From positions 1-34,365 of the forward strand of contig JAJBUG010000078.1 of assembly GCA_020860515.1 (NCBI GenBank): a DNA stretch of 34,365 nt, read 5' to 3'. Positions 25,871 to 34,293 of the stretch are shown piece by piece. The stretch's first letter is position 1. The number at the start of each line of letters is the position of its first letter. Position numbers and translations under genes: made by a program. Under the pieces are notes generated by a model. That model did no database searches and was not told the DNA's origin. It worked only from the letters and a program-made list of their open reading frames with translations. The stretch is from Bacteroidales bacterium. Its GTDB lineage: Bacteria; Bacteroidota; Bacteroidia; Bacteroidales; Muribaculaceae.

Positions 25871-25938
25871 CAAATTATTAGTAAACTATAGATAATTTTG
25901 AGGTGAAAATTTATGTCCGCCTTACGATTTTTCGCCAA

Positions 25939-26220
25939 TTATCTGAGCAGACCAGCGGAATCAAGCCTTTCCTGGGCCGCTTTGGCAAACGCATCGGCGG
26001 CTAAGGAATCGCCTGTGGCGCGAATTTCCTGTTCTTTGGCGCGAATTGACAGGATAGCCTTCTCGCGTTCCATACCAGGTGCGGTGCGGATGGCTCGCTC
26101 GGCAGCTTTGGCCCCTTCTTCGCGAGCCAGAGGCTCGTTGGGGCTTACGCGCTTGCTGCCCCCATCGGAGCCGCATGCCAAAGTGGCCAACAAAGCTAAG
26201 CAAATTAGATATTTCTTCAT
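25939..26220 (-). CDS. Small helical lipoprotein, function unknown
   Basis: A 93-aa protein with signal MKKYLICLALLATLAC, lipobox LAC and Cys16. The mature part is charged and helix-prone (EGAKAAERAIRTAPGMEREK, AFAKAAQERLDSAGLL) with no known domain. The ATG at 26220 is preferred over a GTG five codons upstream because it begins a clean signal peptide. It is 21 nt after ispH and the last gene of the porQ-cmk-ispH run. Probably periplasmic and membrane-anchored. Confidence 0.7.
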   Translation of the reverse strand: MKKYLICLALLATLACGSDGGSKRVSPNEPLAREEGAKAAERAIRTAPGMEREKAILSIRAKEQEIRATGDSLAADAFAKAAQERLDSAGLLR

Positions 26221-26241
26221 TTGTATTGCTTTCACATGCGA

Positions 26242-27108
26242 TTATAGGTTGAGAATTTCGGTTGCTCGGTCTTTTACCTCCTCCATTAGCCATCTGGGGG
26301 TGGAGGTAGCTCCGCAGATGCCGATGCTGGTGGCATCGGCGAGCCATTCGGGCTTGATATGGCTGGCATTCGACACTAAGTAGCACTGAGGATTAGCATC
26401 GTGGCAGTGGCCGTAGAGAATCTTGCCGTTGCTGCTCTTTTCTCCTGCTACAAACAACACTGTATGGTGTTTGCGAGCGAAATCGCGCAGATGTTCTACT
26501 CGGTTGGCAACTTGTCGGCAAATGGTGTCGTAGCTTTCAAAATTGCAATTGGGGCTTTTGCGGGTTTCAATTTCATGGATCATTTCTTGAAAGCCCTCAA
26601 CAGATTTGGTGGTCTGAGAGTATAAGGCAATATCCTTGTGGAAATCCACTGAGTCGAGCTGGCTCTCGTTTTCCACCACTATGGCTTGGCCTTGAGTCTG
26701 ACCAACGAGTCCCATTACCTCAGCATGGCCATTCTTACCGTAAATCACGATTTGCGGACGCTGCTGCCGGTTGTAGGTGTCCTTGATGCGCTGCTGCAGA
26801 CGAAGCACAACGGGGCAGGTGGCATCAATGATTTCGATATTGTTGCGTGCTGCCATCTCGTAGGTTGATGGTGGCTCACCATGGGCGCGCAGCAGAACCT
26901 TCACATCGTGAAGTTCGGCCATTTGCTCGTGGGTGATAGTGATGAGGCCGATTGAGCGCAGTCGCTCCACCTCGTCGCTATTGTGCACTATGTCACCAAG
27001 GCAGTATAGGCGCCCAGTGGTGCGAAGTTCCTCCTCGGCTTTGCTGATGGCAGTGGTTACGCCGAAGCAAAACCCTGATTGCTCGTCGATTTCAACTGAT
27101 GGCTTCAT
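26242..27108 (-). CDS. ispH: 4-hydroxy-3-methylbut-2-enyl diphosphate reductase
   Basis: A 288-aa [4Fe-4S] enzyme that makes IPP and DMAPP in the last step of the MEP isoprenoid pathway. The three cluster cysteines are Cys14 (GFCFGV), Cys98 (DATCPVV) and Cys197 (DTICRQVANR). Other family marks are LGDIVHNSDEVERL, RAHGEPP, IYGKNGHAEV, and ICGATSTPRWLMEEV at the end. Full length. It sits 21 nt after cmk in the porQ-cmk-ispH cluster. Confidence 0.97.
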   Translation of the reverse strand: MKPSVEIDEQSGFCFGVTTAISKAEEELRTTGRLYCLGDIVHNSDEVERLRSIGLITITHEQMAELHDVKVLLRAHGEPPSTYEMAARNNIEIIDATCPVVLRLQQRIKDTYNRQQRPQIVIYGKNGHAEVMGLVGQTQGQAIVVENESQLDSVDFHKDIALYSQTTKSVEGFQEMIHEIETRKSPNCNFESYDTICRQVANRVEHLRDFARKHHTVLFVAGEKSSNGKILYGHCHDANPQCYLVSNASHIKPEWLADATSIGICGATSTPRWLMEEVKDRATEILNL

Positions 27109-27129
27109 GGATCAATGAATAATTAATAA

Positions 27130-27840
27130 TCAAGAAATCATTGATTTTGATTCAATTATTTTATTATACTGGTCCATAAGCCAGGCGTCTTGTTCTTCGA
27201 TGGTCATGTGGCTGTTGTCGAGCAGCAGAGCATCGTCGGCTCGGCGCAGCGGGCTCTCCGCACGAGTTTCGTCGATATGATCGCGATGGGTTACATTGGC
27301 CAAGATTTCCTCGAAGGTGGGATTTTGGCCTTTCTCGATCATTTCGTTGAATCGGCGCTGAGCACGAGTCTGAGCCGATGCTGTGACAAAAATCTTGAGC
27401 TCGGCATTGGGAAATACAGTGGTGCCGATGTCGCGCCCATCCATCACAATGCCTTTTTCGGTTCCCATAGCTTGCTGCAGGGCCACCAGGGCATGGCGCA
27501 CGAAGGGGATGGCTGCTATGGTTGACACTTGGTTCGAAACATATAGCTTGCGGATTTCTGCCTCTACATCAATGCCATTGAGCAGAGTGTGCTGGCTGCC
27601 ATCGGGCTGCACCTGGAAGTCAACTTTGGCAGTGGGTAGCAGCTGTTGCAGGGTGGCTTCATCCACGGAGCCTTGATTGTTGATAAGGTTGCGCTCAAGG
27701 GCAAAGAGAGTGATGGCGCGGTACATGGCTCCTGTGTCGATGTATCGGTATCCGATTTTCGAGGCCAGCCGCTTGGCCATTGTGCTTTTGCCCGAAGATG
27801 AATATCCATCGATGGCTATGATAATCTTATTAGGTGTCAT
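27130..27840 (-). CDS. cmk: Cytidylate kinase
   Basis: A 236-aa kinase that phosphorylates CMP and dCMP with ATP. P-loop GYSSSGKST (12-20, Lys18), YIDTGAMYRAITL for substrate binding, MDGRDIGTTVFPNAELK, and the RAQRRFNEM lid region are all present. Length is normal. It lies 22 nt after porQ and 21 nt before ispH on the minus strand. Confidence 0.97.
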   Translation of the reverse strand: MTPNKIIIAIDGYSSSGKSTMAKRLASKIGYRYIDTGAMYRAITLFALERNLINNQGSVDEATLQQLLPTAKVDFQVQPDGSQHTLLNGIDVEAEIRKLYVSNQVSTIAAIPFVRHALVALQQAMGTEKGIVMDGRDIGTTVFPNAELKIFVTASAQTRAQRRFNEMIEKGQNPTFEEILANVTHRDHIDETRAESPLRRADDALLLDNSHMTIEEQDAWLMDQYNKIIESKSMIS

Positions 27841-27862
27841 TTGCGTGTTGGTAAATTTCAGT

Positions 27863-28879
27863 TTATAGGATGTCGCTCAGATTCATGCTGAGATTGAGCA
27901 TGAAGGTTGTAGCACCAGTGGCGGGGGTGGCCAGAGCCAAGCCCACTCCGAAATTGCTCACTCTGATGCCGCCAGCCAGGGAGAATCCTGACAGGAAACT
28001 GCGGTGATAGCTGAGCATATCGGTGCGGGTCTTATAGTTGTAGCCAAGGCCTAAATACCAGTTGGGCGATGAGATGATGTCAGCTCCGAATACAAGATGT
28101 CGGAAGAGATTGCTGCCAAACGAGTCTTTCTCCACTACTTCAGAGCCAGAGGTGCCATCGCCATAGTCGAAGTAGGGGAGTTTCCATTTTGTGAGATTCC
28201 ATGCTGTAATAGAGAATCTCAAAGGAAAACCCTCGAATGACTGCGACCAGCCAATGCGCACATCGATGGGCAGACGGTCGTAGTTTTCATTGAATTTCTT
28301 TACCTGGCCACCAAGATTAGCCACAACCAGCGATAGCGACAAATCGTTGTCGGGGTCGTAATAATTGATTCCGAGGTCGGTGGCAATGGCAAAAGCCGAA
28401 TATTCGGCATAAGCGCTATAAGCCATCTTCAGGTTGATTCCGCCACGTAGGCGGTCGGTGATGTCGTGGCTATAAGCACCCATAAAGAGGGCATCCTTAG
28501 GCGAGAAATTGCCGAGCAGAGTGCCAGTCTCGTCGCGCTCCTCCATATCGCCATAGCCAAAATATTGCACTGCGGCTGACCAAGCGCCATGTTCGCCAGC
28601 ACTGTGGGCATAACGCAGGCCGGCAAAATTGCTGCCAGCGACATAGCGCATGTAGCTAAGAGCAATTTGGCCGCTCATTTCGCTGCCAAGCAAAGCTGGA
28701 TTCTGGTCGATGGTGGTCACATCATCATCCACAAGTGAGATGTTGACGCCGCCAAGGCCATAAATGCGGCTCGACAGGGGAATGTCAAGAAAATTGTATG
28801 CAGTAGTCCCATCTTGGCACCAAGCCAGCGCCGAGGCAGCCACGGCCATCAGGGTCAATATGTATCTCTTAATTGCCAT
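27863..28879 (-). CDS. porQ: Type IX secretion system protein PorQ
   Basis: A 338-aa outer-membrane beta-barrel. The first ~20 residues are a Sec signal (MAIKRYILTLMAVAASALA). The mature start carries YNFLDIPLSSRIYGLGGVNI and DDDVTTIDQNPALLG, marks of the PorQ/PorV-type FadL-like family, and it ends LNLSMNLSDIL. PorQ takes part in the surface-attachment complex of T9SS in P. gingivalis. The ATG at 28879 is used; a TTG one codon earlier is not needed. It is first in the porQ-cmk-ispH-lipoprotein run. The PorE-like gene in the window supports the T9SS reading. Confidence 0.9.
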   Translation of the reverse strand: MAIKRYILTLMAVAASALAWCQDGTTAYNFLDIPLSSRIYGLGGVNISLVDDDVTTIDQNPALLGSEMSGQIALSYMRYVAGSNFAGLRYAHSAGEHGAWSAAVQYFGYGDMEERDETGTLLGNFSPKDALFMGAYSHDITDRLRGGINLKMAYSAYAEYSAFAIATDLGINYYDPDNDLSLSLVVANLGGQVKKFNENYDRLPIDVRIGWSQSFEGFPLRFSITAWNLTKWKLPYFDYGDGTSGSEVVEKDSFGSNLFRHLVFGADIISSPNWYLGLGYNYKTRTDMLSYHRSFLSGFSLAGGIRVSNFGVGLALATPATGATTFMLNLSMNLSDIL

Positions 28880-28921
28880 CAATTTTTAATGTCTGATCAG
28901 CGATTTTCCGCCAATCCACAA

Positions 28922-28962
28922 TAAAAAACGCACTATCAGATATTTTATTGTATCCGTGCGTT
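28922..28962 (-). terminator. Terminator of helicase-TPR gene
   Basis: AACGCAC (28927-28933) pairs with GTGCGTT (28956-28962) over a 22-nt loop, followed on the minus strand by TTTTTTAT. It begins 3 nt past the helicase stop and separates it from porQ. Confidence 0.65.
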
Positions 28963-28964
28963 GG

Positions 28965-30977
28965 TCACTGTTTTCGCTTTTTCAGCTTGCGCGCCTTGAG
29001 CCTGTGATATTCGGCTTGTGCTTCGTCGCCAGCCTTTTCATATCCCTCTGCCAAGGCTGTATGGATGTCGGGGATGTCATCGCAGCGCTGGCTTGCATGC
29101 AGCAGGTATTCCATTGCTACTGGCAGGTCAGCATCGATTATCATGCGGCCAGCATGATAGAGGGGGCGCCAGTCGGAAGTGTCGATTTTCGATGCTTGTA
29201 TCAAGCATGATATTGCATCGTCGATATTGCCCATTTGACCTAAAGCGAGCCCTTTCCCCACCAAAGCCAAGGCGTAGTCGGGTGCGAGCTTCAGGGCTTT
29301 GTTGTAATTTGAAATGGCCGCCTCCATGTCCCAGCCTTCTTCGCGGCAAGTCTCTCCCATCTCCACATATTCAGTGGCCAGCGATTGCATCAGAGTTTGG
29401 TATTCTTCGACTTTCTTTGTCAGTTCATCAATCTGCGCCTGCATCTTATTAATAGTTGACAGTTTATGGCTGATAAGACGCTGCACATTGTTGCGTGAGA
29501 GTTCGTTACGGGCTGTGACAGCCTTGGCAAAATAGCTGACAGCTTTGTCAATGTTGCGCTTGTCGAAACTTTTGGCAGCTTTATTATAATAGTCGTCTGC
29601 TTTGGCGTATTCTAATGCAGATTGTATCAGCTGGTCGTTGTTGAACTGCTGACTGAACTGCAGTATTCGCTGATTCACGAAGACGTCACGTGCATAAATT
29701 TTCGACCGCATCTTGATTCCTTCCAAGCTGCGACATCGGCTCAATGCTACATAGCTTTGGCCTCCAGAGAAGGCTCCACTGCCCATGTCGATTATCACTT
29801 TGTCGAAGGTCAAGCCTTGGCTCTTGTGGATGGTGAGAGCCCAGGCTAATTTGATGGGATATTGCTTGAATGTGCCCAATACAATTTCTTTTACTTCGTG
29901 TTTTTCCTCATCATATTCATACTTTACATTTTCCCATACCTCTTGGGTCACAGCATGTTTGGTGCCATCTTCAAGCTGGATAGTGATGTCCTCATCGCCA
30001 TAATCCACCACTTTTCCAATGGTGCCATTGACCCAGCGACGTGTGATATCGTTTTTTACGAATACTACTTGTGCATCGATTTTAAGGATTAGTTCGCGCT
30101 CGGTTGGAAGGGAACTTTCGGGGAACTCCCCCATAATTATGCCCTCATAGGTTCGTTGCTGGGTGCGTAAGGCATTAAGGCGGCTTTGGTTGATTTCATC
30201 TACTGTGTCGCGGCGAGTGGCAAGAGTCATTGTGAAATCATCACTTCCTTGGGTCAGTCCTACAGCTCGAGCATTGATGCGGTCGAGGTCAAGCATTGTT
30301 GGAGCGCCTATGCGTATGCGGTCGAGAAGTTCGATGAAACTTGAATCTGACTGCCTATAAACTTTGCACAGTTCGATTGGTACGACTGAGAGCTGATCGA
30401 AGGCGTGGGCATTGAAAAAGAACTGACCGTCGCGATAATGGTAGTTTAGTACGTCGCGTACGTCGCCAGTGATTACGGGTTCAAGTTGGAAAAGGTCGCC
30501 AACCAACAGGAGTTGTTTTCCGCCGAATGGTTCGCGTTTGTTGCCGCAATATATTTTAAGGAGGCGATCGATAAAGTCGATAGTGTCAGCTCGCACCATC
30601 GACACCTCATCGATGATAATCAAATCGAGGCTGCGGAGAAGCTTGATTTTGTCGGCATTGTATTTCATGCGTTCCTTCAATCTGCGAGTGTCTTTCACCT
30701 CTGGGTCATCGGGGAGCATTGGCTTGAAGGGAAGCTTGAAAAAGGAGTGGAGGGTTTGGCCGCCTGCATTTACAGCGGCTATGCCAGTAGGGGCTAAAAT
30801 TACATATTTTTTCTTGGTGGTATGGGTAAGATATTGCAAGAAAGTGGATTTGCCAGTGCCAGCCTTGCCGGTAAGAAACACTGATTGATGGGTAAAAGTC
30901 AGTAATGTCAGTGCATTCTGAAACTCCGCGCTGTCAGTATCTATCTTGCTTATATCAATGTCGCTCGCCTTTTTCAT
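28965..30977 (-). CDS. Pif1/RecD-like helicase fused to TPR repeats
   Basis: A 670-aa protein. Residues ~15-440 are an SF1B helicase: Walker A GKAGTGKST (37-45, Lys43), TGIAAVNAGGQTLHSFF, Walker B IIIDEVSM (Asp123-Glu124), GDLFQLEPV, VYRQSD, and C-terminal ALTIHKSQGLTFDKV and YVALSRCRSLEGI, all typical of Pif1-type enzymes. Residues ~460-665 are helical, with a short coiled coil (INKMQAQIDELTKKVEEY) and TPR repeats (AISNYNKALKLAPDYALAL, DDAISCLIQASKID). Pif1 helicases unwind DNA 5' to 3' and resolve G-quadruplexes or forks; the TPR tail suggests a protein partner. It has a full promoter at 31010-31041 and its own terminator. Confidence 0.92.
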   Translation of the reverse strand: MKKASDIDISKIDTDSAEFQNALTLLTFTHQSVFLTGKAGTGKSTFLQYLTHTTKKKYVILAPTGIAAVNAGGQTLHSFFKLPFKPMLPDDPEVKDTRRLKERMKYNADKIKLLRSLDLIIIDEVSMVRADTIDFIDRLLKIYCGNKREPFGGKQLLLVGDLFQLEPVITGDVRDVLNYHYRDGQFFFNAHAFDQLSVVPIELCKVYRQSDSSFIELLDRIRIGAPTMLDLDRINARAVGLTQGSDDFTMTLATRRDTVDEINQSRLNALRTQQRTYEGIIMGEFPESSLPTERELILKIDAQVVFVKNDITRRWVNGTIGKVVDYGDEDITIQLEDGTKHAVTQEVWENVKYEYDEEKHEVKEIVLGTFKQYPIKLAWALTIHKSQGLTFDKVIIDMGSGAFSGGQSYVALSRCRSLEGIKMRSKIYARDVFVNQRILQFSQQFNNDQLIQSALEYAKADDYYNKAAKSFDKRNIDKAVSYFAKAVTARNELSRNNVQRLISHKLSTINKMQAQIDELTKKVEEYQTLMQSLATEYVEMGETCREEGWDMEAAISNYNKALKLAPDYALALVGKGLALGQMGNIDDAISCLIQASKIDTSDWRPLYHAGRMIIDADLPVAMEYLLHASQRCDDIPDIHTALAEGYEKAGDEAQAEYHRLKARKLKKRKQ

Positions 30978-31009
30978 CTACATTTTTCTTCCGAAACTCA
31001 ATTTTTACA

Positions 31010-31041
31010 CAAAGTTATTGATTATTTTTGAGTTATCCAAA
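31010..31041 (-). promoter_or_regulatory. Helicase-TPR promoter
   Basis: On the minus strand TTTG (31041-31038), a 20-bp spacer and TAACTTTG (31017-31010): a full Bacteroidota promoter 32 nt before the ATG. The 33-bp repeats begin 7 bp upstream of its -33 box. Confidence 0.75.
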
Positions 31042-31048
31042 TTTTTCT

Positions 31049-31147
31049 GACTTTTTCAAAGGAGTTTCTGACAAAAGGCAGGACTTTTTCAAAGGAGTTT
31101 CTGACAAAAGATAGGACTTTTTCAAAGGAGTTTATGCTCAAAAAGAA
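31049..31147. repeat. Three tandem 33-bp repeats between divergent promoters
   Basis: Copies at 31049-31081, 31082-31114 and 31115-31147, all starting GACTTTTTCAAAGGAGTTT; the first two continue CTGACAAAAG and the third diverges. They lie between the minus-strand helicase promoter and the plus-strand flavodoxin promoter. Being a multiple of three, they also read as an 11-residue repeat (NSFEKVLSFVR) in a minus-strand frame, but that frame has no credible start or other protein-like features. Confidence 0.88.
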
Positions 31148-31187
31148 ATTTGAGCCTGTGAACAACATTGACTTGGAAAGTTTGTTG

Positions 31188-31195
31188 TAAATTTG
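31188..31195 (+). promoter_or_regulatory. -7 promoter box for flavodoxin-like gene
   Basis: TAAATTTG, an exact TAnnTTTG box, 26 nt before the ATG at 31222. Only a near-match ATTG lies upstream, at a short 17-bp spacing. Confidence 0.55.
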
Positions 31196-31221
31196 CATCG
31201 AAAACGTTAAAACTAACCGAT

Positions 31222-31794
31222 ATGCAAATCTTGCGAACATTTTTCCTTAGCCTGCTGGCGGTAATGACCGTCGGTTGCGCCAATTCTCAATCAAAACAAA
31301 AGGATGCGACTATGAACTCTTCTGCCCCGAAGGTGCTTGTGGCCTATTTCTCCGCTACTGGCACCACACAAGCTGTGGCTAAGGCCATTGCCGATGCTAC
31401 CAATGCCACTCTCTATGAAATTACCCCCTCGCCAAGGTACACCAATGCAGATCTGAATTGGAATGACGCCCAAAGCCGCTCCACCATCGAAATGAAGGAT
31501 CCTAACTGCCGACCAGCTCTTGGCGGAGACCAAATCGATGCTTCGGCCTACGATATCATCTTCTTAGGTTATCCGATCTGGTGGGATTTAGCTCCGCGCC
31601 AAGTCAACACATGGATTGAGCAACAAAAGCTTGATGGCAAGGTGGTGATTCCCTTTGCCACCTCTGGTGGCAGCACAATCTCGGGCAGCGAGAAAGACCT
31701 CAAGCGCCTCTACCCCTCAATCTCATGGCGCCCCGGCAAGCTCCTCAACGGCTCCCCCACCACTGCCGCCTCCTGGGCCAAATCCCAACTTTAA
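31222..31794 (+). CDS. Flavodoxin-like lipoprotein
   Basis: A 190-aa protein. The start at ATG 31222 gives a signal MQILRTFFLSLLAVMTVGC with lipobox VGC and Cys19; starting further upstream would precede the promoter. The mature part is a flavodoxin fold: phosphate loop of the FMN site as AYFSATGTTQAVAKAIADAT, then FLGYPIWWDLAP and ATSGGSTISGSEKDLKRLYP, as in the Flavodoxin_4 family. A secreted, membrane-anchored flavodoxin is an envelope redox protein; its partners are not visible here. Single-gene transcript. Confidence 0.88.
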   Translation: MQILRTFFLSLLAVMTVGCANSQSKQKDATMNSSAPKVLVAYFSATGTTQAVAKAIADATNATLYEITPSPRYTNADLNWNDAQSRSTIEMKDPNCRPALGGDQIDASAYDIIFLGYPIWWDLAPRQVNTWIEQQKLDGKVVIPFATSGGSTISGSEKDLKRLYPSISWRPGKLLNGSPTTAASWAKSQL

Positions 31795-31802
31795 CCAACC
31801 CA

Positions 31803-31824
31803 TGCCCCGCACCCGAGCGGGGCA
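31803..31824. terminator. GC-rich hairpin after flavodoxin-like gene
   Basis: TGCCCCGC (31803-31810) pairs with GCGGGGCA (31817-31824) over a 6-nt loop, 8 nt past the stop. A T-run is missing, so it may be a weak terminator or an mRNA 3'-end stabiliser. Confidence 0.45.
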
Positions 31825-31945
31825 ATGTGTTATAACTTGTCGATTTATTGTCAAATCGATTCTGCAAAATTCAATAACCTACATTTTTTCAAGCTTTAAA
31901 AGTGCCAAATAGTATAAATCTGTTGTATATATCATGAAATTTTAA

Positions 31946-31953
31946 TATCTTTG
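31946..31953 (+). promoter_or_regulatory. -7 promoter box for N6-adenine methyltransferase
   Basis: TATCTTTG, an exact TAnnTTTG box, 26 nt before the ATG. GTTG at 31922-31925 gives a near-consensus -33 with a 20-bp spacer. Confidence 0.6.
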
Positions 31954-31979
31954 CATCAAATAATTGAACCTTCTGAATT

Positions 31980-34253
31980 ATGATACAAAAAGAAATAAGC
32001 TGGTATCAAGGTAAATTATATACCAGTTCGGTAAAAATAATATTTGATTCAGTTCTTTTTTCTGCTTCATATTCAAAATGGAAGGAGCGTTTTATTTATA
32101 TACATGGAGCCTTTGACACCCAAAGAAAAATCGATATTCAAAAGTTGGAAAAGACTTTTGATGTTACTTTGGGTACAGAACAGGAAGAATTATTCAAACT
32201 TGTATATAGTTTAGAAACTTATTATTCTATTATACTCAGAATAATAGCACATAAGGCAATCTTTAGTGAGTGTCAAAACATTCATTGTATTTTTGATGAC
32301 AACACTTATATTTCCGCAGGTATATTAAATTATACATGTGTTAGTTATTATAACTGGTTTTTAACGTCTCCCAACGTGGAGAAAATTGTCAGTAAGATAT
32401 ATGCCGCTGTTAGTCTCCAAGATATAGAGTCTAAAGGAGATGTAATTAGTGTTATTTTTGAGTACATATTTCCTAAAGAGATTAGGCACAGTGTAGGAGA
32501 ATACTACACTCCTTATTGGTTGGCAAATAAAGTAGTGGATGAAGTAACAAATGGCGATGAAGAAGCATTCTCGAAGAAATTCATTGACCCCGCTTGTGGA
32601 TCCGCTACATTCATTGTTGTGTTAATAAATAAGTATAGAAAAAGTTCTAATAATTTAATCTTCTCAAATGTTTGTGGCATAGATATAAATCCACTTACCG
32701 TTCTTGCTGCCAAGACAAATTATTTGCTTCTGTATAGTAAATATTGTGGTATTAATGTTTCCACTCCATTGGAAATCCCTATTTACAATGCTGATACATT
32801 AGCTATAAATAATTGTTTGACACTTTTTCCAGAGGAACATGATTATGATCCTGTTCCACGTATAAAATATGATTATATTGTAGGAAACCCGCCTTGGGTT
32901 AATTGGGAATATATGCCTGACAATTATCGCATGCAACATGCTAAGCTATGGCAACATTATGGCTTGTTCTCACAGAAGGGCTTGAACTCCAATTTTATTA
33001 AAGAAGATATATCTGTGCTGATGACTTATGTTGTCATAGATAATTATCTAGCAAATGGTGGTAAAATAGGATTTGTAGTAAAGGAAACTTTGTTTAAGTC
33101 AATTAAACAAGGTGAGGGATTCCGTAAATTCAGGATTATTCCCCAAAATATAGACCTTAAAGTTTTAAGGGTTGATGACCTTACACAAATCAAGCCTTTC
33201 AAAGATGCAGTTACTCGAACCGCTATACTTTATATAGAAAAAGGAGATAAAACGAACTATCCTGTAGATTATATCGTTTGGAAACCATTAAAGAAAATCA
33301 AATCATTTGAATGTAATGAAATCTTTGAGTTGTCTGATTATATAAAATTTGAAACATTAAAGGCGCGTCCCTCCATCAATTCTGTTATTAACTCAGGTTG
33401 GATTACAGAGTCGGAGCATGAAATGAACTATTCAAAGCATATCCTTGGTAATAATGGATTAGTTGCAAGAACGGGTGTCTTTACTGGTGGCGCTAATGGT
33501 ATATATTGGTTAAATATCGACGCAGATCAAGGAAATAACGTTTTAGTGTCGAATATAACAGAGCGAGCAAAGAATAAAATGAAGAAAGTTCAATTTACAG
33601 TTGAAAAAAAGTTTGTATTTCCATTCTTGACAGGAAATGAGTTGGATTTTTGGTCATATAACTATTCAAAATATATACTTTGCCCTCATACATATGTCAG
33701 CAAAATGTATCCGATAGACACCACAGAACTTGCAAAATATCCACTGACCGAAAAATATTTTTGGGAATTCAAAAAAGAACTTGAAGAAAGAAAGGGCTTT
33801 ACCAGCATGGATGAATCAATTCATGAGCAGTTCTTTTATACACTCCAGCGTATTGGAGTCTATACTTTTGCACGCTACAAGGTGTGTTGGAGATATATAA
33901 GTAAGAACTTTACTCCAGCTGTTGTAGAGGTTGCCATTGATAAGTATTTAGGGGAAAAGGTTATCATCGGTAATGAAAAAATAATTTCTATTCCTTTTGA
34001 TAACAGAGAAGAAGCTTATTATGTATGTGCAGTCATTAGTTCTACACCTTATAGGAAAACAATTGATAATTATATGGTTGGTACACAAATCACGCCAAGT
34101 ATCATTAGTAGATTGAACATTCCGCAGTTTGATGGTCAAAATCCCCAACATCTTGAGTTATCAAGACTTTGTAGAGAGGGGCATTTTACAAACGGAGAAA
34201 AAACCTCATATGTTAAACAGATTGATGAAATCATTGAACAATGGGTTAATTAA
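31980..34253 (+). CDS. N6-adenine DNA methyltransferase (Eco57I/type IIG-like)
   Basis: A 757-aa protein. Residues ~165-450 are a gamma-class adenine methyltransferase: GEYYTPYWLANKVV (173-186), motif I DPACGSATF (203-211, with Ala where most members have Gly), acidic motif GIDINPL, and catalytic NPPW (303-306). The C-terminal ~300 residues (KARPSINSV, FPFLTGNEL, the IISIP and YVCAVISSTPYRK stretch) resemble target-recognition domains of type IIG or BREX PglX-like enzymes. No nuclease motif is evident in the first ~160 residues, so it may be a modification-only protein or the first gene of a larger system past the window edge. It is clearly AT-richer than the core genes, suggesting transfer. 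Confidence 0.85.
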   Translation: MIQKEISWYQGKLYTSSVKIIFDSVLFSASYSKWKERFIYIHGAFDTQRKIDIQKLEKTFDVTLGTEQEELFKLVYSLETYYSIILRIIAHKAIFSECQNIHCIFDDNTYISAGILNYTCVSYYNWFLTSPNVEKIVSKIYAAVSLQDIESKGDVISVIFEYIFPKEIRHSVGEYYTPYWLANKVVDEVTNGDEEAFSKKFIDPACGSATFIVVLINKYRKSSNNLIFSNVCGIDINPLTVLAAKTNYLLLYSKYCGINVSTPLEIPIYNADTLAINNCLTLFPEEHDYDPVPRIKYDYIVGNPPWVNWEYMPDNYRMQHAKLWQHYGLFSQKGLNSNFIKEDISVLMTYVVIDNYLANGGKIGFVVKETLFKSIKQGEGFRKFRIIPQNIDLKVLRVDDLTQIKPFKDAVTRTAILYIEKGDKTNYPVDYIVWKPLKKIKSFECNEIFELSDYIKFETLKARPSINSVINSGWITESEHEMNYSKHILGNNGLVARTGVFTGGANGIYWLNIDADQGNNVLVSNITERAKNKMKKVQFTVEKKFVFPFLTGNELDFWSYNYSKYILCPHTYVSKMYPIDTTELAKYPLTEKYFWEFKKELEERKGFTSMDESIHEQFFYTLQRIGVYTFARYKVCWRYISKNFTPAVVEVAIDKYLGEKVIIGNEKIISIPFDNREEAYYVCAVISSTPYRKTIDNYMVGTQITPSIISRLNIPQFDGQNPQHLELSRLCREGHFTNGEKTSYVKQIDEIIEQWVN

Positions 34254-34260
34254 AAACAAA

Positions 34261-34293
34261 CTCAGCCAAAAACAATTGGCTGAGTTTTTGTTT
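34261..34293 (+). terminator. Intrinsic terminator of N6-methyltransferase gene
   Basis: CTCAGCCAA (34261-34269) pairs with TTGGCTGAG (34276-34284) over a 6-nt loop, followed by TTTTTGTTT. It begins 7 nt past the stop, so the methyltransferase appears to be transcribed alone. Confidence 0.85.

Noticed and set aside
25913..26386. Overlapping ORFs on both strands around the small lipoprotein and ispH
   Set aside because: They lack signal peptides or known motifs and overlap genes with clear ones.
31022..31240. 72-codon minus-strand ORF with repeated NSFEKVLSFVR
   Set aside because: It is produced by the 33-bp DNA repeats, overlaps the helicase promoter and the flavodoxin start, and has no protein-like features outside the repeat.
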